A DNA stretch of 64,000 nucleotides from Cornus controversa (taxonomy: Eukaryota > Streptophyta > Magnoliopsida > Cornales > Cornaceae). The notes beneath the pieces are model-generated. The model made no database searches, was not told where the DNA came from, and worked only from the letters and a program-made list of their open reading frames with translations. Made by a program: the position numbers and the translations under genes. The DNA lies in NCBI GenBank assembly GCA_026545225.1, contig CM048846.1, forward strand, positions 36,157,501 through 36,221,500, read 5' to 3'. Positions within the stretch are counted from its first letter, which is position 1. Each line of letters opens with the position of its first letter. Below, piece after piece: positions 57,590-64,000 of this stretch.

Positions 57590-57949
57590 CACTACAAGAA
57601 AAGTGGCCTTTTAAGACAAAGTATTCACGAGATCCGTGCATTTAGGGTCGTAAAAATTACTTTTTACGAGGATCAAAAGACGCGCCTCGTCATTCTTCAT
57701 AAAAGGTCAATCTTCCACGACTTTTTATCAAAATCATCGTAAAACAAATGTTTTCACGACTCTTGGAAGCTCTTGTTAATGTTTGCATATATTAACGAGA
57801 TATTTGTCAAACTTTCATGGGCTAAAAAATTCCCATGTTTAAGTACTAAAAACTGTCATTCTACAAGGTTTTTGGTTCGACGTTAATAACTGAAAAAATT
57901 TCTGCCTCCTAAAATTCACCCTTCCCGCCAAACCCATTTACTAATTTTT

Positions 57950-58499
57950 TCATAGTCCGCCAAATTCCCACTTAACCCACACACTGCATGATTTCTTCTC
58001 ATCCGCCAAAGCCTTCACGAGTCACGCCAAAGCCCCCACGAGTCACAAATCCCCTACTCTTGCACAAACCCATTTACCGATCAATTTCTTCTCTCTAAAT
58101 CCCTAATCAGATATCCCATATACTGATCAATTTCTTTTCACCAAAGTCCTCACGAAACCCACTCTCTCTCATACCCTAATCATATTGCCATATATTTATG
58201 TATGATTTGGGTATCCCAACAATATTGAGTTACCGATCGATTTCTCACTCCACGAAAGACCTTTGGCTTTTCTACTGGTAAGATGACTACTGGAGTTAAT
58301 GGCGGGAAGGTGTCGTTCAAGGTTACTCTCATTTCCTCCAATTTTTTCCCTTTCTAGGGTTTTTTCATTTGGTTAACACTTTATTTAATTTGACACTTAA
58401 TTGTTTTTTTCTTATTTCAAAATTTTCTTTTCAGGATTAGCATCCCTGCTACCGAAGAATTCAAAGTCCCTTCTCAAACCAGCGCTATCATCACCAACG
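57950..58499 (+). pseudogene. UFM1 (ubiquitin-fold modifier) fragment, copy 1
   Basis: ATG at 58283 gives MTTGVNGGKVSFKVTLIS, the N-terminus of plant UFM1, the small modifier conjugated by UBA5/UFC1/UFL1 to ribosomal and ER proteins. An intron-like stretch follows, then from about 58435 the second exon with EEFKVPSQTSAIITN up to a GT at 58499. Compared with copy 2, the part encoding SDPKLPFKV and most of PEAAPFT...LKF is deleted. The C-terminal half, including the conjugation glycine, is absent. The 5'UTR-like leader (TTCTTTTCACCAAAG repeats, 57990-58260) is shared with copy 2. Confidence 0.82.
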
Positions 58500-59825
58500 G
58501 TACCGACATCCCTCTCTCTCTCTCTTTCTCTCTCATATACACTAATTATATGTACACATATGATGCTTGAACGTCTACATGCTGTTAGGATTTGTTATAA
58601 ACTTGTAATTTGATGTTGTTCTTAGATGGGTTTATTTGGAATGTGTTGATTGTTTTCAAATCAAAGTTAGTTTGTACTAAATTCATTAAAATTAAGATTA
58701 TGCTTAGAAAAAGATATTAAGCAAAAGTTTGATGCTTAAAAGGTAGTGCAGAGGATTGATTGAGCCAGGAATTTGAGTTAATAATATTGGAAAATTTGAC
58801 ACCAAAAGCTTGGCAGATGCCAGCTATCTTTGCTTCTGCTACTGCCTTATCTTCTTCTTCATCCCCTTTTGTTTTTCTGTTCTTATTCTTTGGAGAGATA
58901 CAAATAAACAAATGGTGGAAGGTGGTGGTTTTAATAAAAAGCATGCTTTTATTGAATTCATAAGAAACATGGTGATTGTTGTAATAAACAACATGCTTTT
59001 ATTAAATTCATAAGAAACATGAAGGTTGATTGCATGAGCTGGGGTGGTTAGAGTTCATTAATTATGTTTTACAGGATGGGGTCATATAAGCTAGACACCA
59101 TTAGATTACAACACCCTTGATCAATTTAATTATTAACTCGAGACTGTGTAAAAAGTGGTTGTCATGAACTATATTATAGTTTGGTTGGGAAAACATCATT
59201 ACTAGAGGGAAAGGATCAAAAACAATAATTTGATGTCTACCTGGCGAATTAAGTTTCCCAAAGCTAAACCTACATCAAGAGATAGAAGTTGATCAAAGAA
59301 TAGTATGAAAAATATAAAATATTTGGTTATGAAATGCCTCTAGGATAATAAAAAAAGTACCAAAGAATATATTAAATATGGAGCCCAAAAAAGTAGAGCC
59401 TTTAACTGTTTTTATCCTTTATTTGGATCTCAGCTTTACTTTTTTAGATTTTTTTTTGGCCAATTGTTTAAAGTCCTAACAACAAAATTAACTCTATTAG
59501 AAAAAACCACCACAAATTGAAAAACATAAGAGATTAAGGGAATCAGCTTGAAAAACTTTAAGGGAGAGGAATCTGACTCACTTCAAGGGTTGGCTAATAA
59601 CTGTTTTAGGTTGGGATGATTCATTTGTATCAATTCTTAGAATATTTTTTAAAGAAAAATTTGCATAGATCGAGAGAAAGGGATCAGTTGAATTCTATCA
59701 CCTTATTTTCTTTTCAAGTTGCCATAACTAATCAACCTAGCCACTCAACTCAAAAAGCTTCCTCAACTTCAAATGAGTCATGAAGTGTTGTTACTACATT
59801 TATCCAATCATAATAGAACTTAAGC

Positions 59826-59864
<39 letters not shown>

Positions 59865-60327
59865 GCAGTTGTTTGAAAATTGAATTACTAAATACTATAC
59901 ATTGTTAGCAATAATGGAATTTGTAACTAAATAAATCAATAGAATGAATAAATATTTACTTTCGCATAGATGACTAACATTTACCTGAATGACCCTACAG
60001 TTGACTACCATTCAAATTTTCATATTAATTTTTTGGAAAAGGGCCAAAAAGATGAAGTTTTTCTATATTGCCTTTTACCAAAATAAAAATAAAAATAGAT
60101 GTAATTTTTCTATAACTGAAATTAAGGTAAGAACCGTTTTGTCCTTCCAATTCTAGGACCTTGACTACACAAAGAATAATAATTGCTTTCTAGACTCAAG
60201 ATTAGTACTAAAATTGTCATTATTTGCATGTTGAAAAGGAGATCTAAAAATATAATATAACATATTCATAATACTCATGCAACACCAAACCTGGTATAAT
60301 TGGAGAGCCCATTTAGCTGGTACCAAA
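58500..60327. other. CACTA interior, no gene identified
   Basis: AT-rich, with an (AT)n tract at 59830-59860 and a near-duplicate AACATG(C)TTTTATTRAATTCATAAGAAACATG at 58940 and 58990. No recognised domain. Confidence 0.4.
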
Positions 60328-60606
60328 TTAATATTTTATATTGGAATCATTGGTCACGTCAATCCCCTGGAGCTTTATGCTTTTCAAAAAAAGATACAGA
60401 GTAGAAGTACTTAAGAAGATACGCTCCTTTTTTCCTTCAACCCCAATAACAGTATTTACAACACTAGAATCAGCTGCTTTCACAATCTTTATATGAAACT
60501 CCTTGTTTAGAATCTCAATTATTTGGAGAAAATTTGGAATGAATATGTCACCTTCTATGAGGTAAGAAACCACTTCATCTAGCCGCTTCAACCCTTGCAT
60601 ACCCAT
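60328..60606 (-). CDS. Unrecognised 92-codon ORF
   Basis: Open frame starting MGMQGLKRLDEVVSYLIEGD and containing FLQIIEILNKEFHIKIVKA and VIGVEGKKERIFL. Composition is protein-like (mixed hydrophobic and charged, no low complexity), unlike the other short ORFs nearby. It might be an exon of another captured host gene. I do not recognise a family. Confidence 0.3.
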   Translation of the reverse strand: MGMQGLKRLDEVVSYLIEGDIFIPNFLQIIEILNKEFHIKIVKAADSSVVNTVIGVEGKKERIFLSTSTLYLFLKSIKLQGIDVTNDSNIKY

Positions 60607-63329
60607 TGTTAATCAATTGACACATGACATATGGAAATGTGTTAACCACCATCTACTCTAAAAAAATTTAAGTTCTCAAGAGGGTAAACTTTAGTATATA
60701 TATCCTATTTTACTCTTGCTCACATGTGACATTCTTTTGGTTTAACACAATATTTCAAATTTAATTATCAAGTTAACTGTGAGGTCTGAACTCGAGAGTT
60801 TTTTACTATGATACCTAGTAAACATGGTACAACTTTAAGTATTTATATCCTATAACAAAAAGCAATTCAAGGTCCATAATGAGATGTGATACCATTAAAG
60901 AGAATGACAATATTAAAAGATCACAAGTTGATAGTTCCATGTCTTAAAAATATAGTTCCTATAAAAATGAAGAGTTAAATAATTCAACAAATGATGGAAT
61001 AAAGAAAAAGGTAAAAAATATTAGCTAGATTGCTATTGAGGTCTCAAGGATTCTTAAAATTATTAGAGTATATATATAATTAAAAACCTAATTAATTAAA
61101 TAATTCAAAGCAAGTACTAGGAATAGCTCTATAGACAAATGTTTTTGCCCACTGAATCTATGGTGTTATAAGTGACAAATAGGAATAATTTGTTATGTCA
61201 TGCTTCTGACCACGCCGATATCGTTTTGTATTCATACTCTGTTTTCAGTCTATCTCCTACCTTCTTGGCTCTATGTGTTCTCATTCTACTTTCCACGTAA
61301 ATTTCTTTTGAACATTACAATTCTGCTCTTGCACTTATTATAGCTTTATGGATGCATTATGTTACTGATAATCTCTACATGATACTAGTTGATTGTTGAC
61401 CATAGGCACATTCCTTTGCTTTGGTGCTTCTTATGCTCTTCTTTCTTTCCACTACTCCTTGGTTTTGTTGGTGATTATGCTCATTAGCTGTGTAATATGG
61501 TTTTATCTTGCTTGTTAATTATTATTTTCATGCTGGTCTAAAACATCTAACTGTGGTGCTGCTTGTCTGAAAAAACTAACTACTGGTTAGTTTTTATTAG
61601 CAGTGCTACTACTCTTAACTGTTGGTGGTGTTGATTCTAGCTGTGTTTAGCTCTTTGATTTCCTTTCTTAGGTGTTTCACTTTTTATACACCCATATGAT
61701 GTGTATTTGGAGCCACTTATAGATGATTTGAAATAGCTATGGAAACTATGTGCATTGTTTATATTGTATCTTTGACACATAAATATGAATAGAATTGTAA
61801 AATCATCAATTTGCATAAAATGGGATTAAGGGGTCTATCCTTTATAGAAGTTCCTAACTCCATGACTAACAAATGGTTATGTAGAGAATGAGATTTGCCT
61901 GCGAGAATTCTAAAGTAACTCCATTTATTCATGTTCAGTGTTCTATTTTTCTTGTCTATACTCCCAGGTTTCTTTTCCCTATTTTTTCCTTGCTATTTCT
62001 ATGTTGAAATTGTTGATGTGAGATTTGTGGACATCAGCATAATGGTTGTGGTTTTTGCTGCTATGGTTTCACCAGTGTGGTGGTTTCTCTGTGCCCTCTT
62101 TTGTTAGCTTTTGGAGTCTATTATCTTCTATTATTATGTTGGTGGCATATTGTTGTATTCATAGATAGAGATGATGTTAGTCAGATGTCTTATTTCAAAA
62201 ATACTCCAGGTTGTATTTTGGTGAAGCTTAGTATATTGCTTTGTTTACTTTAGGCAGTGGGTTATTTGTTGTACTTAGTATTTTGTGGACAAATTGGTCT
62301 CTTTTCTTAAGGTGGGTTTGGGGTTTCCATGAACCTGGGGTATGCCCCTTGGAGGTTGGTTCTTGATATGAAATTACTTTTGAAAAAATAAATAATAGTT
62401 ATCAGAACTTTCACTCCCATGTGTATGAGGTGATTGTATTGCATCTATATGAAGCCTGCTGATATGAATAGTGATCCTTTGAAGTGGTTTGATGATGGCT
62501 TTGTTTCTATCTACAACTTTGTTTTTATCTAACTTCGATTATCTACACTTGAGTTGGTTTTATTTGGTCATTTTTTAGGGTTACTCTTTTTAAGTTTTTT
62601 CCCTTTAAGTTATTAACATTATTAGCATATTGAAGCTGAGACTTGTGTGATGCAGCTACTTGATGGGATAATATGGTTTTTTCAATTCAGATGGGCTTAG
62701 GCTTGATAATCCGAGCTCAATACTGTTTCAAGTATTTGGAATTCAGAATTTAGGCCTTTCAATTAAAATTTTTGTGACCATTTAACCAATATATAGTTTT
62801 CAATAATGTTAGAACTTAAATTCTGCATGTTGATCAGTAGAACTCATGTCTTTTACCTCCAATTTAGTGCAATGATGTATTTTGTAATCTTGCTCAAGGA
62901 ATCTCCAAAGTGCTGGTAGTCTTGCACTAGGGGTATGGCTAATTGAGTAGCCTTGCAAAAGGAGAAGTCAACTGATCATAGAGCAATTACTTGAGCATAC
63001 AATCTTGCTGAGTTCTGAAGTAGAATTAATTATTTTTCCTTTTTTATTTTTATTTTCATTTTCATTCTAAGGATAATAATCAGCAAGATTTTGACATCTT
63101 AAACTTTCTTTTAGAGGAAAACATCCCTTGTCCTAAGTCACCAGAGAAACTAAAAACTATTAGAAGCAAAAGATAGAGACATGGTAAAATTAATTTTTAT
63201 CATTAGCTTGAGTCTTGAGATTTTGGAGCAAAATGATTACAAGATGATTTTGACAAGTTAGTATCTTTATTGACATGTTGGCATTTTTTGATGTCACAGA
63301 TTTTCAAGGATTTTGAAAACAAACTTCCA
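60607..63329. other. CACTA interior, T-rich, no gene identified
   Basis: Contains a T/G-rich tract (61200-62400) that could be a degraded transcript or retro-sequence; GGGTATGCCCCTTGGAGG... ending in A-rich sequence near 62390 is reminiscent of LINE 3' ends but is not enough to call. Confidence 0.35.
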
Positions 63330-63810
63330 TTGATTTCTTCTCACCAAAGCTCTAATCACATTACCTGTTTACCGATCGATTTCTTCTCACCAAAGCCCTC
63401 ACAAAAACCTACTTACTGATTGATTTCTCACCAAATATCTCTGGCCTCTCTACTGGTAAGATTATACTCACTGGCCTTTGTTCCAAGTGCTAATTTTAAC
63501 AATTACTACTCATGAATTTAATAATTGTTGCTGGTGTTGGCAGTGGAAAGTGTCGTTCAAGGTTACTCTCATCTCTGATCCCAAGCTTCCCTTTAAAGTG
63601 TCAGTAAATTCAATCTCCTCCCATTTTTTCCATTTCTAGGTTTTTCTTTTTTCATTTGTGTGACTTTAATTAATTTGACTCTAATTGTTTTTCTTATCTC
63701 AAAATTTTGTTTTCAGGTTTAGCGTCCCAAAAGCAGCCCCATTCACTGTTGTTCTCAAATTCATTGTCGAAGAATTCAAAGTTCCTCCCTAAACCAGCGC
63801 ATCACCAGAG
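63330..63810 (+). pseudogene. UFM1 fragment, copy 2
   Basis: Exon 1 piece (63544-63599) encodes GKVSFKVTLISDPKLPFKV and ends at GT. After a GT..AG intron, exon 2 (63717-63810) encodes FSVPKAAPFTVVLKFIVEEF then KVPP, stop, and TSAS. It ends at a GT. The start codon region is replaced by sequence ending GTTGGCAG. It is more complete than copy 1 in the middle but has a stop after KVPP and no C-terminus. The leader (GATTTCTTCTCACCAAAGCC, 63350-63410) parallels copy 1. The order of lesions shows neither copy derives simply from the other. Confidence 0.84.
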
Positions 63811-64000
63811 GTACCCACTTCATTTTTGAATTCTCTCTAAGCACTGATTAGATTAATCCATGAAGCACCTCTGCATATTCAGCTTAGTTATTGTTGAATC
63901 TGTCAAGTTATATGAATTTGAGTCTTGAGACTACTTCAAACTGATTTCTCTTTGATATATGGAGCTCTATTATGTTTGAGCAAATCAATTTAGATTAATT
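63811..64000. other. Intron-like continuation to window end
   Basis: Sequence after the UFM1 exon 2 donor, possibly the following UFM1 intron. Nothing further recognised. Confidence 0.4.

Larger units (their letters stand above)
57590..64000. mobile_element. Third CACTA element, left end; continues past window
   Basis: The left terminus CACTACAAGAAAA sits at 57590 in gypsy gag (3-bp flank CTG). Subterminal repeats up to about 57900 are CGTAAAA/TTTTACGA and CACGAC variants, often as inverted pairs. No right end is seen by 64000, so the extent is a minimum. Carried inside are two copies of a UFM1 5' segment and no transposase motif that I recognise. CACTA elements are known to pick up host gene fragments, and the spliced UFM1 pieces fit that. 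Confidence 0.75.

Overview
The window is nuclear DNA of a flowering plant, most likely a eudicot. Reasons: a TIR-NBS-LRR (TNL) resistance-type gene, spliced gene fragments with GT..AG introns, plant LTR retrotransposons, TRIMs, SINEs and CACTA elements, and AT-rich intergenic DNA. I found no gene that looks intact apart from one transposon-borne ORF. The species cannot be named from the sequence.

Layout. 1-10232 ends in the right terminus of a CACTA transposon and carries spliced fragments of ribosomal protein eS10 and of an SMXL (SMAX1-like) gene, probably captured. 11200-12825 is the 3' end of a TNL paralogue (minus strand). It abuts a 5'-truncated Ty3/gypsy element (12826-12892 plus 20011 to about 29395). 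That gypsy element is split by a 7.1 kb CACTA (12893-20010). It carries integrase on the plus strand and, downstream, a minus-strand multi-exon ORF with a plant mobile domain (PMD). The PMD ORF is itself interrupted by a TRIM (22803-23351, TSD AGAAT) and a 3.4 kb solo LTR (23433-26809, TSD ACGTC).

30383-51534 (minus) is one TNL gene: TIR exon, NB-ARC exon, LRR exons and a C-terminal C-JID exon. Two pol-less, Sirevirus-like LTR elements of one family sit in its coding exons in opposite orientations: A at 31427-38853 in an LRR exon, and B at 42533-50521 just before the P-loop. Flanking reading frames continue across both insertion sites. Several single-base frameshifts make the gene a pseudogene. 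Each element has 1.2 kb LTRs, a long gag with two zinc knuckles, no protease/integrase/RT, and a second ORF (intact in B) that resembles the plant 'putative transposon protein' family. A SINE lies at a splice donor, and a solo TRIM LTR lies inside B's 3' LTR.

51535-54200 is mostly featureless upstream DNA with a probable MITE and microsatellites. From about 54240 a Ty3/gypsy element supplies an LTR end, a telo-box-rich leader and gag (to 57589). The leader is interrupted by a three-LTR tandem TRIM (55197-56086, TSD GATCT), and gag by a third CACTA element that starts at 57590 and runs off the window. That CACTA carries two spliced, damaged copies of the 5' part of UFM1.

Overall this is a resistance-gene locus taken apart by nested transposons. 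The parts most worth following are the pol-less two-ORF LTR family with its shared ACCGGT module, the antisense PMD gene in a gypsy element, and the host-gene fragments inside CACTA elements.
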